Below are positions 9,720-21,300 of a stretch of DNA of 64,000 nucleotides, one piece after another. Each line of letters starts with the position of its first letter. Position 1 is the first letter of the stretch. The notes beneath the pieces are model-generated. The model did no database searches, was not told the DNA's origin, and worked only from the letters and a program-made list of their open reading frames with translations. The position numbers and the translations under genes were made by a program. This DNA comes from Pogona vitticeps (taxonomy: Eukaryota > Chordata > Lepidosauria > Squamata > Agamidae), in contig NC_135791.1 in NCBI RefSeq assembly GCF_051106095.1, forward strand, positions 6,148,501 through 6,212,500, read 5' to 3'.

Positions 9720-11490
9720 AGACACAGAGATTTTCAGAGACGAGCTGTCCCGCATGTTTGAGGATGATCCTCCCACCACCTCTGGCTCAAAGGAAATGAA
9801 GGGAGCAGCTGAGGCACCACTACTGAGGGAGGTGGCAATGGTAAACCCCTGCTGAACTTTCTTTCCCATGAAAACCCTGTGATGAGACAGTCCAAAACAA
9901 AACAAGAGATAGTGCTGGAAGACGAGACTCCCAGGACAGAAAGCACTCCATCAGCTACTGGGGAAGAACAAAGAACAAGTACAAATAACTCTGTTGGTAA
10001 GGATGCCACTAGATTAAAGCTGAAAGGATGTGTAGTGGCTGATGTGCACAGAAGTGAAAGGAAGGTCCCATGCTGTACTACACATACAATTGGAGCATGG
10101 AACATGAGAATATGAATCCTGCTAAACTGGAAACCACAAAAGAAGAAATATAACGTATTAATGTTGTAGTCCTTGGTGTCAGTGAACTAATGTGGAGTGG
10201 ACTGGGATTATTTTTAGTCGGATGACTGCAAAGTGTTCTACTGGAAATAACAAATCCAGGAGAAATTGAGTGTCCCTAATAGCACAGATGTAACCTGTAT
10301 TGTGGACAAGAAGCTACCATGAGGATTGACTAGAGAGACACAGAATGGTTTCCTATAGGTGAAACCAGGGGTCATCCACTCCAATGGAGTGTTGGGGGAG
10401 TGAGAAGAGACCAAAGAAAATATTTCTTGACCCAGTGAGTTGTTAGCCTGTGGAACCCCTTGCCACAGGATGTAGTGATGGCATCTGGCCTAGATGCCTT
10501 TGAAAGGGGATTGGACAGATTCCTGGAGGAAAAGTCCATCGCCAGTTACAAACCAGGATGGGGATGTACAACCTCCAGGCTTAGAAGGAAGGGACCTCCA
10601 GATGCAAGGGAGGGAGATCAGGAGACATATCTCATTGTTTCGTGGTCTCCCAGAGGCAGCTGGTGGGGCCACGGTAACAAACAGGAAGCTGGACTAGATG
10701 AGCCCTTGGCAAGATCCAGCAAGGCTCTTCTTCTTGTGTTCTTATGTAAAGTATCAGACAAGGGTGCATTTTACCTCCTTATCTGTTTAATCTGTACATA
10801 GGACATATCATATGTAAAGTCAGACTAGAGTCAGATGAAGGAAGGGTGAAAACTGGTGGGAGAAACATCAATAATTCAAGATATGCATATAAAACCCTCT
10901 TACTGACAGAAAGCAACAGTGACTTGAAATGCCTGTGATGGAAACTGAAAGAAGAAAGTGTCAAAGCAGGATTGCAGTTGAAAATTAAGAAGATCAAAAT
11001 CATGGCTGCAGGAGAATTATGCACCTTTAACGTCACAGTCTTGTATTTCCAGTCACTATGCATGGGTATGAAAGCTGCACGGTTAAGCAAGATGACAGGA
11101 AAATAATGATTTGTTTGAAATGTGGTGCTGGAGGAGAGTTTTGAAGATACTCTGGACTGCCAGAAAGATGAACAAGTGGGTCCTAGATCAAAGCAAGCCT
11201 GTTGATTTGACTATTTCTGGAGGCCAAAATGTGGAAACTGAGGCTGTCCTCCTTTGGGTACGTCCTGAGAAGGCAGGATTCTCTAGAAGAGACAATAATG
11301 CTGGGAAAGGTGGAAAGCAGCAGGAAAAGAGGAAGAGGGGATGCGAGATAGACTGACTACCTTATGGACGCCATGGGCTTCAGTTTGCAGGAGCTGAGCA
11401 GGGCCGTTGAGGACAGGCCATTTGGGAGATCCCCTTGTTCATAGGGTCGCCTCCAGGTGGAGGTGGCTTAGGGGCCAGTAACGACCACGA
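9720..11490 (+). mobile_element. Old RTE-clade LINE copy, degenerate
   Basis: In order on the + strand it shows 'attggagcatggaacatgag' (start of the endonuclease region), then 'gtatcagacaagggtgcatt' (RT motif), then 'aaacatcaataattcaagat' and 'gatcaaaatcatggctgcag' (RNINNSRYA.. and KIKIMA of RTE reverse transcriptases), then the C-terminal 'tgtggtgctggaggagagtt'. The layout matches BovB/RTE. It is much more diverged than the copies at 25615 and 60595 and has many frame breaks. A CR1 tail is inserted at about 10420-10750. Confidence 0.7.
10420..10750 (+). mobile_element. CR1-type LINE 3' tail inserted in the RTE copy
   Basis: The block from ttgacccagtgagttgt through 'cttgccacaggatgtagtga', 'cagattcctggaggaaaagt' and 'gaagctggactagatgagcc' to ttcttcttgtgttcttatg is the common squamate CR1-type 3' end. 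RTE text resumes directly after it (gtatcagacaagggtgc), so the CR1 piece is the younger insertion. Confidence 0.7.
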
Positions 11491-11929
11491 TGCGCAGTCG
11501 GAAGACAGAGACACAAGCTGAGCCCCCCATAACACAAAATGCGCTAAAGGCTTCCAAAGGGATTCAGATCCATCTTTTATGCCGAGCTGTCGCTAGTCCT
11601 TTTGGGATGGAGGGCGAGATGCTCCATCTAGCACTTAATTGCCCTGGGGAAGCTTCTCTCTCCCCCCCCCCATATTAAAAAAAAGGCAGGATTGGAAGGT
11701 CTTCCGTCTGGAAAAAGAAAGGTAAAGTTTATGGTCCCAAAGAAGGGGAGAAAACGACCAGGTGGGTGTTGGCATGCTCCCAGGTTAGGTGCGGGAGCGG
11801 GAGGGGGCACTACAGTAATTAATTTGTTTTCCTGGGGGGAGGGGAGTGAGGAAGCTGTGATTTCAGGGGAAATCTGGGAACCATTCCAAAAACAAGCAAG
11901 GGGCAAGATTACACCAGAATTGCCAAGGT
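11491..11929. other. Non-coding stretch upstream of the SLC30A2 CpG island
   Basis: No exon or named repeat seen. GC content climbs toward the CpG island, with C-runs at 11660 and 11931. Confidence 0.4.
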
Positions 11930-12101
11930 TTGCCCCCCCCCAGTCCGCCCCCCCCAGCTCCTGGGGGGGCTTCCCTTCTTAGGAAACTCTCGGGAAAGAG
12001 GGAGTGGGGGGGGATGCGACTGCTGGCAAACTTCGCCCCTCGGCTTCCCGGCCGGCCCTTCCCTGCGTCCCCCACCCCCGCCCCGGGGCTCGGTGGGGCT
12101 T

Positions 12102-12108
12102 TGCACAC
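12102..12108 (+). promoter_or_regulatory. Candidate metal-response element (MTF-1 site)
   Basis: TGCACAC fits the core TGCRCNC, 210 bp before the SLC30A2 start codon. Zinc induction through MTF-1 is established for several ZnT genes. The core is short and degenerate, so a chance match is possible. Confidence 0.3.
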
Positions 12109-12293
12109 GGGTCGGCGGCGTTTTCACACGGGCTGCTGGTGCTCGCCCAAGCGAGATAAGAGGCAGCTGCGAGCGGCGCTGCCTTTTCCCCGGAGAAGGC
12201 ACAAGCAGGCGGGCGGGCGGCACAGGGGCCGGGGGTGGGTGGGGGTCTCTGGCAAGCGGGTGCGCGGTGCAGGATCGGCCCGGGAAGGGTGGG

Positions 12294-12300
12294 GGGCGCA
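12294..12300 (-). promoter_or_regulatory. Candidate metal-response element near the start codon
   Basis: On the minus strand TGCGCCC fits TGCRCNC and lies 17 bp before the ATG, probably in the 5' untranslated region. A site at the leader fits reports of a metal-response element downstream of the transcription start in mammalian ZnT2, but the evidence here is only the 7-base match. Confidence 0.3.
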
Positions 12301-12317
12301 CCTGCCGGAGGGCAGGG

Positions 12318-12376
12318 ATGGAGACGAAGGCCGGCGGGACCGAAAGACGCCACCTCCTCAAGGGCCTGGAAGGCAG
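12318..12376 (+). CDS. SLC30A2: SLC30A2 coding exon 1
   Basis: Encodes [19 protein letters not shown] plus two bases. The ATG is chosen because HLL aligns with the N-terminal HLL of human ZnT2 and the frame joins exon 2 exactly. The donor is gtgagt at 12377. Confidence 0.88.
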
Positions 12377-15300
12377 GTGAGTGCGGCTCCCCCGGGGCGT
12401 GCTTCCCTTTCGGGCTCCTGGTTCTCCGCCCCGAAGCCCATACACACCCGCTCCTCCGATCCTTCGCTGTTCCCCCCAGTTCTCGGACCCAACGCCGATC
12501 TGCCAGTCCCACACAACCACCCACGCACCCAGCCTTCCTCTGGCACAGCCCGATCCCCAGCTGGTTTACTCGGGAGCAAGCCTCCCCCCCCCGGAGAAGG
12601 CAGTGGGACTAGAAGTGGGCGGCGCACGGACCCTGGGCTACACCCCGATCCCTAAAGCACTTAAGCCCTCGAGATTCTCGAGGGGTTTGCTCCCAAGGAA
12701 GCACAAACCACCGAGGGCAGGTTTGTGAAATTATTTCGTTCTTTGGGGGACGAAAGGATCGGGACCCTGCTTTACCTCCCAGGTCGTGACCCTCCAAAAG
12801 GATTGCAGCCTTTGGTCTACAGTTGAGTAAACACGGCCTCTCTTCTCCCTCTTTTCTGTGCCCCATTGAACTGGGGAGGGGGCAGCACCTGTGTCAATGC
12901 TCCTTTCCCCCCTCTCAACTTGATCTCGAAAGAAATGCAAAACTGATTGGAGATAATCTGGTGGATTTCTTACCCCAAAGGTGAGATTTTATCTCTTGAA
13001 CTGGTTCCTGTTGCACCTCCTTTAAACCTCTAAGGCAGCCTGACCCACACAGAAACATCAGCTTTAATTCACAGGCTTCCATAGGCTGATGGCTAGAAGA
13101 TTTTTCCAGCCATATTTTAAATAGAAAAACACACACCTTTCCAAAGTCTACCCACAGGACAGGCGCAGAATGTTGTTCCTCCCTGTTAGGCAACCTTGAC
13201 ATCATTTTATATCTGCGATAAGAGTGCTTAAAATTGTGGCGCTGTGTGCGCCGAGCGTGGATTCTTATCTTTCACGATGATTGTGGCACCAGCGTGGGAT
13301 TAGAACACATGGCAGCAGAAGTGGGTCGTTGATGCAGTTCGATGAATGTCAACCAGAAGAGCTTCGTTATGCGCAGTCTGGCATAAAATGGGCACAAACT
13401 GTTCTGGGAAAAGGGACACATCAGCGTTTGGGTAAAAAGAAATTAAATTTTAGAGGTGGGTCTCTGGCTCCCGTCGACGCCACCCAACCTGGCCAATGAA
13501 TGGCCAACCGTTCGGTGTCCTTGTTTTAGAGAGAGCTGGACGATGAGACGTCTTAACGCTGGTGTCCCACCTTCCTTGCAGAAGCTCAGCCCAAGGTGTG
13601 GCCATCGGTCAGCAGAGGTTGGGTGGTCAGTCTGGAAACCGGAGGCAAGATGGCGAAGGCCCTGCCCTTGAAGGGGGGTTGAATGGGCTGTGCTTGGGTC
13701 AGAGAACTTTCAGAAAAGTTGCCCCACGGATCTGTGCCCCCTCTGTGTTGGACTTCACGGAGGTCCAGCCTCTGCCTTCAAAAGCGACCATTCCATCTCG
13801 CTTCGGATGAGGGCTGGGTCGTGGGGAAGAACCGGACAATCCATGGGGTCTGGTCAGAGAAAGCACTGTCACAAAAAAGATTCAGGGGAAAAAACCCAAC
13901 ATCCATTAAAAATTGTTTATCAATGACTTCTTTGCCCACCAGAATCTCCCACCCCCTGTGAAAACATGTGTTACATCATTGGAACAACCGTAAAATTCAG
14001 TTTTAAAAACCACACCTCAAATAGACTAATAATGTTGGTCTTAATATGTTTAAATTATACCACTTGGACTTTCCCAAGCATACCTTTTGCTTACAGTTCA
14101 GCGGTCATCCAACCCCTCCGGATGGGTTGGATGACCGCTGCCCTCATCCCCATCCAGCATGACTTGGGGATAATGGGCAGTGTCACCCCCCACCACAACC
14201 GGGAGGTACCAGACTGGGAACAGAGAGGTAGAATTTTGGAGCTCTCCCTCTGTGATGATCTCTGGTTTTAATTTTTTAAGTAGTTTTTTTTAAATCATGA
14301 GCTGGATGGATAGCTCCGTGGTAGAGGTCTCTGGCTGAGGAGCGAGTTCAATTCCCCACTTGGTCTCCTTGGAGAAGGACCAGCCTGGGTGGCCTTGGGC
14401 CAGATTCAGAGTCTCGGGACACCTCCAGAAGAGAAGGCAATGGGCAGCCACTTCTGAGTACAGTGGTGCCTTGCTAGACAATGATAATCAGTTCCACTAA
14501 AATAGCTATTTAGCGAAATCATTTTCTAGCAAACAGCATTTCCCCATTGGAATGGATTGAAACCTGTTTAATGAAGAATCGCCGTTGTCTAGCGAAGATC
14601 GGCCATAGGAAAGCCGCTTTGCGAACCACTGATCAGCTGTTTAAATTGCTGTCTTGAGAAGCTTAGGTCCCAAAATCACCTGTTTGCGAGTGCGGAGGGA
14701 GCTATCAAAATCGTCATCTAGCGAAAATCAGTTTGTGAAGCAGGGACCAAACATTGTTCAGCGAAATTCCCCCATAGGAATCACTGTTTTGCGAATTGCT
14801 ATAGCGATCGCAAAAAGTCAGTGTCTAGCGAAAAAACTGTCATGCATGATAACTGTCTAGCGAGGCACCGCTGTACTCTCTACCTGGACAATACTGAAAA
14901 GAGTTGTCATAAGTTAGAATTCAGTTGATGGCACATGATTATGTATTTATTCATTCATTTTGCCCTGCAGGTCTTATTTAGGCATTTCGGGGGCGAATTT
15001 CCAGGGTTCGATGGTCAGCTACGTCCCGGACCTTGCCTCCATTGAGCTGGGTCTGAAGGGGACCCAGCACTGCCACTCCAGCTGGGCCCCAAGCAGCTGC
15101 TATGATGCTGAGAAAACAAGCGCGCGGAGGAAGCTCTATCTTGCGTCTGTCATCTGCTTGGTCTTCATGACAGGGGAAGTCGTGGGTAAGGGTTCCCGAT
15201 GCTTCTTTTGTGTAGTTTTCTCTTGGGCAACCTTCCCACCAAGAAGGGGATGGGGTGATGGAGGTAAAGCTCGGAAAAAGATACGGGCACAAACCGCCAT

Positions 15301-18300
15301 TTGTGGTTCGTGGTTCGTCAAGGTGGACGAACCACGAATTTACAAATGTTTTACTCAAGTCGGTTTGTCAGTTCTCAGGGGTTTTCTTAGACAGCCCCTA
15401 GGAGGACAAATAAAAAAACATGTACATTTGTCCCTTCGTATTTGTCAGGATCTCCAGAACTGACGAATACAAAGCAATAAATATTGAGCGAATCAGCGAT
15501 TTCTTACCAATATTGTGATGCATTTTTAAAATTTGTCCCCATGTCTACTTAGAAAACAACAGTAGTCGATACAGATTGGGAGACCTTAGCTTGTATCACC
15601 TCCTTGGGACTTGTACCACTTGTAAATGCCTTGGGGCAGCATCACATACTTAAAGATCTTCTGTTATTTTTCTAAGAACCCTCCGCATGTAGAAATCCAG
15701 CATGGCAGGTAAAAGACTAGGCTGGAACCTTTCTCTGTTAGTTCTTAACAGGCTGAGCTTCTTAAGCTAGGAAGCAGGGGAATGCATTGCAAGGAACAGG
15801 ATCATGTAACCTTGTTTTGCTTTTGTGGCTGAAATCCCGTTGCTTAACATAGTAAGTCACACAAGGGTAGACCCATTGAATCCATGGGGATTTAGTGAGT
15901 CAGTCCTCTGTAAGTTTCACTATTTCAGATGGCTCTGTGCCCATTCGAAATGATGACATTTTCAAACATTGACTCACCAACTCTCCACTGATTCAATGAG
16001 TGTGATTTCATACAGCGTTTCAGCCTGTGTATGTAGAAATCTAGCCTGACAGGTAGAAGACTAGGTTAGCGTCTTTCCTGCCACCACGCTAGCTTTCTTG
16101 GAAATTAAGGAGACATGAAGAACAGGAATGCAAGTTTGCAGGCTTTATTAATTTCTTGTTTATTTGTGGTTTTTATTTTAAAACTAACAAACTCCATGCA
16201 TGCTGAAATCTAGCACGGCGGATGGATTTCTAGAGTAAGATTTCCCTCTCCATCATGCTATCTCCCCTGAACTCAGACTTCCTGCTATGGAATAGAGAGA
16301 CATGCTTTTGCAGTGATTCCAAATAAATCTTTGACAGTGTCCTTGCCTGTTTGATGGTTTGTGTTTAAACTCCATGCTTGGAGAAATCTAGTGTGTCAGG
16401 GTAGACATCTAAGCTAGACTATATCTCTCACGCAGGGTAGTTTTGATTGACTTGATTTGTACCCTGCCTTTCTCCCAGAATGACGTCCTGAGGTGACTTA
16501 CCTCAGGTACCCTGTAAGCCATTAATACTCCTTAGTGCTTCTTTCCACTTACCTTCCCAGGTGGGTACTTCGCTCACAGCCTGGCCATCATGACCGATGC
16601 TGCTCACCTTATGACTGATTTTGCCAGCATGATGATCAGCCTCTTTTCGCTTTGGATGTCCTCTCGGCCAGCTACCAAAACCATGAATTTTGGCTGGCAT
16701 CGTGCCGGTAAGTTCGGGATGGCAGTCTCCCCCCCCCCCGACTGCACTTCCTCACTTCTTTGTTTATTGAATTAATTCATTAAAATATCTTTATCCCACC
16801 TTTCTCCCAAGGTGGCTTACCTCATTAAAAAGACAATATTTAAAAGCTAAAAACAGTACATTATATAAACATTTAAAAAGAATTAAATAAATATCCTATT
16901 TAAAATGTTAGCCTAAAATGTGACAGAAACAGATTTTAAAAGAGTAAAACCTAACAACATTCAAAAAAATTTTAACCCTTCTTAGCCAGTCGCTGAGGGA
17001 AAGTTTGCCTGAAGAGAAAAGTCTTTGCCTGCTTGTGGAAGGACATCAAAGATGGGCCCAATCTGGCCTCCAGTGGGAAAGAGTTCCACAGTCTCTGGGA
17101 GCAGCCACAAAGAAAGGCCGTCCCCCCACCAGCAGCTGTAGGGGTGGTGGCACCATGAAAAACGCCTCCCTCACTTATTATTTAAAAATACAAGTTATAT
17201 TGCTTCCCATTCTTGCAATAAATTTGCAGAGTTTAAAGAAGCCGGCCATGAGTCTGGTCCACTGGCCATGCTCGTTGGAATTCAGTAGAGCATGCTTAAA
17301 ATGCAGCAGATTACAGATTGTAAGGCTTGATAAGATAATGTTTAAAGCAACTGTTATTAGCTGGGGAAAGTCAGATTCAGCAGGTAGGTCAAAATCTGAC
17401 TACCTCCTAGAAGCCACTGTGAGTAAATGACATGGTGCTGATCACATGCTGGACACACGACTGAGCGTATGACCAGGCACGCAACCAGTATGAAACCAGC
17501 ACCTCCTCAATTAGCCACAGCAGCTTCTGTGACTGTGCAGTAAAAAGCGATAGATCCTGTTTTCGTTGGCTTTCCCAACCAGTAATAGTTGTTTTAAGTC
17601 TTGTCTCGTGGAATCCTATGACTTGTAACACTGTTGTGTTTTTAATAAACCTTGGAAGGACATGAGGGGTTGCTGTAGACACTAAAACTCTCCTGAACAT
17701 CTGTAGGTCTGCATAGGTAGCAGTGTGTACAGACTTACTCCTGAGCCGATACACATCCAATCATGCTGTCATGGTTTTCTGACTCGTCCAAACTTGGCTG
17801 GCTTTCTCTGCAGAGATCCTGGGAGCCCTCTTGTCTGTGCTGTCTATCTGGGTGGTGACGGGCGTCCTGGTCTACTTAGCGGTGCAGCGACTGGTTTCGG
17901 GTGAATACGAGATAGAAGGGCAGGCCATGCTGATCACCTCCGGCTGTGCGGTAGCAGTGAATATTGTGTAAGTATGAACAGCGGTGCGGGATTAAACCCT
18001 GATGTTCCCGTCGTCTAATGCCAATCCCTGTTAACCGTATCCTTACGGAGAGTCTTAAAATGCGGGCAATTCTGTTGATCCAAATCAACAAAGCAATTAT
18101 GTCGCTTTTCAGCGCCAGCAGGAGCTGAACGACTCTTAATTGCCATTCAGGACCACGACACTGAGAAATAACTTTTCCATATAAAATGCATGGCTGTCAG
18201 CAGATGTTGGAAAATCATTTTTCCTCCAGCTGCTTTGAAGATTGACGCTAAACTCGGAGAGAACAGCGAGGGTGGGGTAGTGGTGACTGACAGCGATCCT

Positions 18301-21300
18301 GTTCCAGTTCATTAAAAATGTCCTGGTGCTTCCGCTTTTTATTCTGCAAGACTACCGCTTACAGATGTCAAGAAACATTTTGGACAGCGAGGGTCCGTAA
18401 ATCTGGAATTAGTTGGGCATTGGTAGTCTCAAGATTAGACTACTGTACGTGGGGCTGCCTGGGAGGTTGCCATGGCAACTTCCACAGGTCCAGAAAATGG
18501 CGGCCAGACTATTGGCTGAGGTGAAGAAAGACCACTACATCTCTCTTACTCTGGCCACCTTGTGCTGGTTACCTGTTTGTTTCCGTGCCAGCTTCAAGGT
18601 GATGACCCTGACTTAAAGTAGGTAAAGGTTCCCCTTGACATTTAGTCCAGTCGTGTCCGACTCTAGGGCGCGGTGCTCATCCCCATCTCCAAGCCGTAGA
18701 GCCAACGTTTTTCCGAAGACAAATGGTATGCTTCAAGAATTTCCTGAACTAATTCACGAAAGCCTGCCTGAAAAGCCATGTCTTCGGTGATCGTTTGAAG
18801 CCTCCCAGTGAAGGGACCAGGTGAGTTTCAGGCAGGACATGGTTGCAAAGATGAGGGGCAACCACCGAGAAGGCCCCGTTTTTTGTCTTCTCTTTCTGGG
18901 CCTTCTCTCTTGGGGTTAGTGTTCTCAACCGCCCAGTCTGGGAAGATGATGTAGATCTCACTGGACAGAGGTGTTCTGCCAGGAATTGAAGTCTCAAACC
19001 ATTTAGGGCTAAGTCACCAGAGATGTGGTGGCACTGTGGGTTAAACCACAGAAGCCTCTGTGCTGCAAGGTCGGAAGACCGGCATCATCATATTGAATCC
19101 ACATGAGGGAGTGAGCTCTCGTCGCCTGTCCCAGCTCTTGACAACCTACAGTTCAAAAGCATGTAAAAACGCGAGTAGATAAATAAGTACCACCTTGGTG
19201 GGAAGGTCACGGCGTTCCGTGTCTAAGTCGCACTGGCCATGTGACCACGGAAGATTGTCTTCGGACAAAACGCTGGCTCTATGGCTTGGAAACGGGGATG
19301 AGCACCGCGCCCTAGAGTCCAACATGACTGGACTAAATGTCAAGGGGAACCTTTACCTTTACCTATAGGGTTTTTATATCACACTTTTCGGCATCCACGG
19401 GGGGGGGCGGGAAGCAGGCTTGGAACCAATCCTCCGCGGATACCACAGTTCTACTGTTTGTTTGTTTTTTGAAGCACTCTGACACCAGTTTTCAAAGCTT
19501 GGTGCTATGCTGTTAGGAATCCTAAGGTATTTGTGTTTTTTTTTTAAAGTAACAAGCAATACAGCAGGTGATCTTATTTGTTTTTCATCCTTGTAATCCA
19601 TAGCAACAAAGTCATTTCAATGAACAATAAGAATGAATTGTTTTAGAAAGTTACTTTGCAAGTTCTGGCCTGTGTTTCTGATTCCAAGGGTGTGTACATG
19701 TTTGTGAATAGGTGACGGAGAGAGAAAGAAGGGGGTAGTGGGGGCAGTAGCAGGAAATGGGAATATCATGTTGCTTACATGTTATGTGTTTGTTATTTAT
19801 TTCCCACTCTTCAGATTTTTGCTGTGGCTCGCATACAGTCAACAGTCACTTTCTGCAGGTTTATAGTCTAAAAAAGAGCCAACATAAAAGGGAAGAGGGA
19901 TGGGAAAGGATAAGGAAAAACACCCTGATTCCCAAAAGCAAGGGCAGGTGATATCTTTATTAGACTGCTAATTTTTTACAATGAAAATTTTTAAAAATTG
20001 TTGGCTTTCAAGCTAGACTGTTTGTTCTTCATCCTGGAGGAGCAGAGGAAGTTTATAATTTCCCATTATTGCAAAGTGGTTAAGCTGTCTTTTAAAGCCA
20101 CTTAACGATATTGGGAAACTGCAAGCAGAAGGGAAATGTAAAGTGGTGAGCCATCTCCTTTGGTTTTGTTCCGGTGACCACAGGTTGCTGGAATTGATCC
20201 AAAATGGAGCAATCCTACCCAGAGCTAAAAAAAAAAAAGAAAGGGCAGGAGCCTCTGGCAGGAATCCAGAAAAGTACAGGTAGGAACCACCTGGAGACAG
20301 GCTGTTTCGTGCTAGCATCTGGTCACTGGCAAAAGATCCAAACTCGCCTGGCCCCACAGTGGACCGAAGACAAGGACGAAAGCCCGTGGGTAGCTCGTGA
20401 GTTCTGAAAGGCAGGCGGCCAACACCAGTCGGGAGTGTCGGTTTCAAATTCCACCTGAGAGGACTTTGATTGGGGGGGGGATGACCCATCGCTCTTACTT
20501 CTGCTACAGCCCCCCAGAATGGGCACAAATGGGCAAGGAGGCCCTCAATCATCACAAAGAGCATGGCATGGAGGAGGAACTGGCTTATTTTTGGCCTCCT
20601 CTTCCTGCCTGCCATCCTCTCTCCTGTCTTCTCATACAGAATGGGCATCGCCCTCCATCAGTCGGGACATGGACACGGACACAGCCATCAGAAGCCCGGG
20701 GAGGAGAGGCAGAACACCAGCGTCCGGGCGGCCTTCATCCATGTGGTTGGGGATCTTCTGCAGAGCGTCGGAGTCCTCATAGCTGCCTACATCATCTATT
20801 TCAAGGTGGGGGTCCAATCCGGGAATTCTGGCTCATCAAGTGCCCTCTGCCAAGTTGACTCCATCCGTCCGTCCAACTATTCATTTGAGTGAATTCAAGG
20901 CAGTTCAGCTTACTCTTCTTCCCCCTACACACCTAGCAACCCTGTGAGGTAGGGAGATGCTTAAAAAGAGCGACTGTCTCAAGTCACATATCGTATTTGA
21001 TGTCTTAGTGAGGTCTTTGATTTGGATGTCCCGAGGTCTTGTCTAACCCCCTAAATGTTAAACAACACTGTCAAAAAAGGGGGGAGACAATCTGTCAGCT
21101 CCCCAACAATCATCCTTCCGTGCCAAACAAAATATAAAATTTCTGCAGCCTGCCAAAATACAAGGAGAAAAAAGAGGGGCAACTTAAATCTAACCTTTTA
21201 GGAAGGGATTTTTTTCTTCTCATGGAATTGAACCTGTGAGGGAATCTTGTGGTCCTCTCTATACTGCAGGAGTGCAGCTCCCATCATCCACTGATTAAGT

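Larger units (their letters stand above)
11930..12690 (+). promoter_or_regulatory. CpG island promoter of SLC30A2
   Basis: GC-rich, CpG-dense DNA surrounds the first coding exon at 12318. It contains a run of GC boxes (ggcgggcgggcgg at 12209-12220), a GATA-type site (agataag at 12154-12160) and an E-box (cagctg at 12164-12169). I see no clear TATA box, as expected for a CpG-island start. Two matches to the metal-response core TGCRCNC are listed separately. The transcription start cannot be placed from sequence alone. Long open frames on both strands here are GC-driven artefacts. Confidence 0.75.

Noticed and set aside
11909-12655. Long open frames of 181-241 codons on both strands over the CpG island
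   Set aside because: Low-complexity Pro/Arg/Gly-rich translations in every frame are what GC-rich DNA gives; the real exon here is the 59-nt SLC30A2 exon 1.
14296-14360. Possible tRNA gene
   Set aside because: The A- and B-box-like text is the head of a SINE with a long shared body at several loci; no complete cloverleaf.
20013-20648. 211-codon minus-strand frame in SLC30A2 intron 4
   Set aside because: No recognisable domain, and it runs into SLC30A2 exon 5 on the opposite strand.
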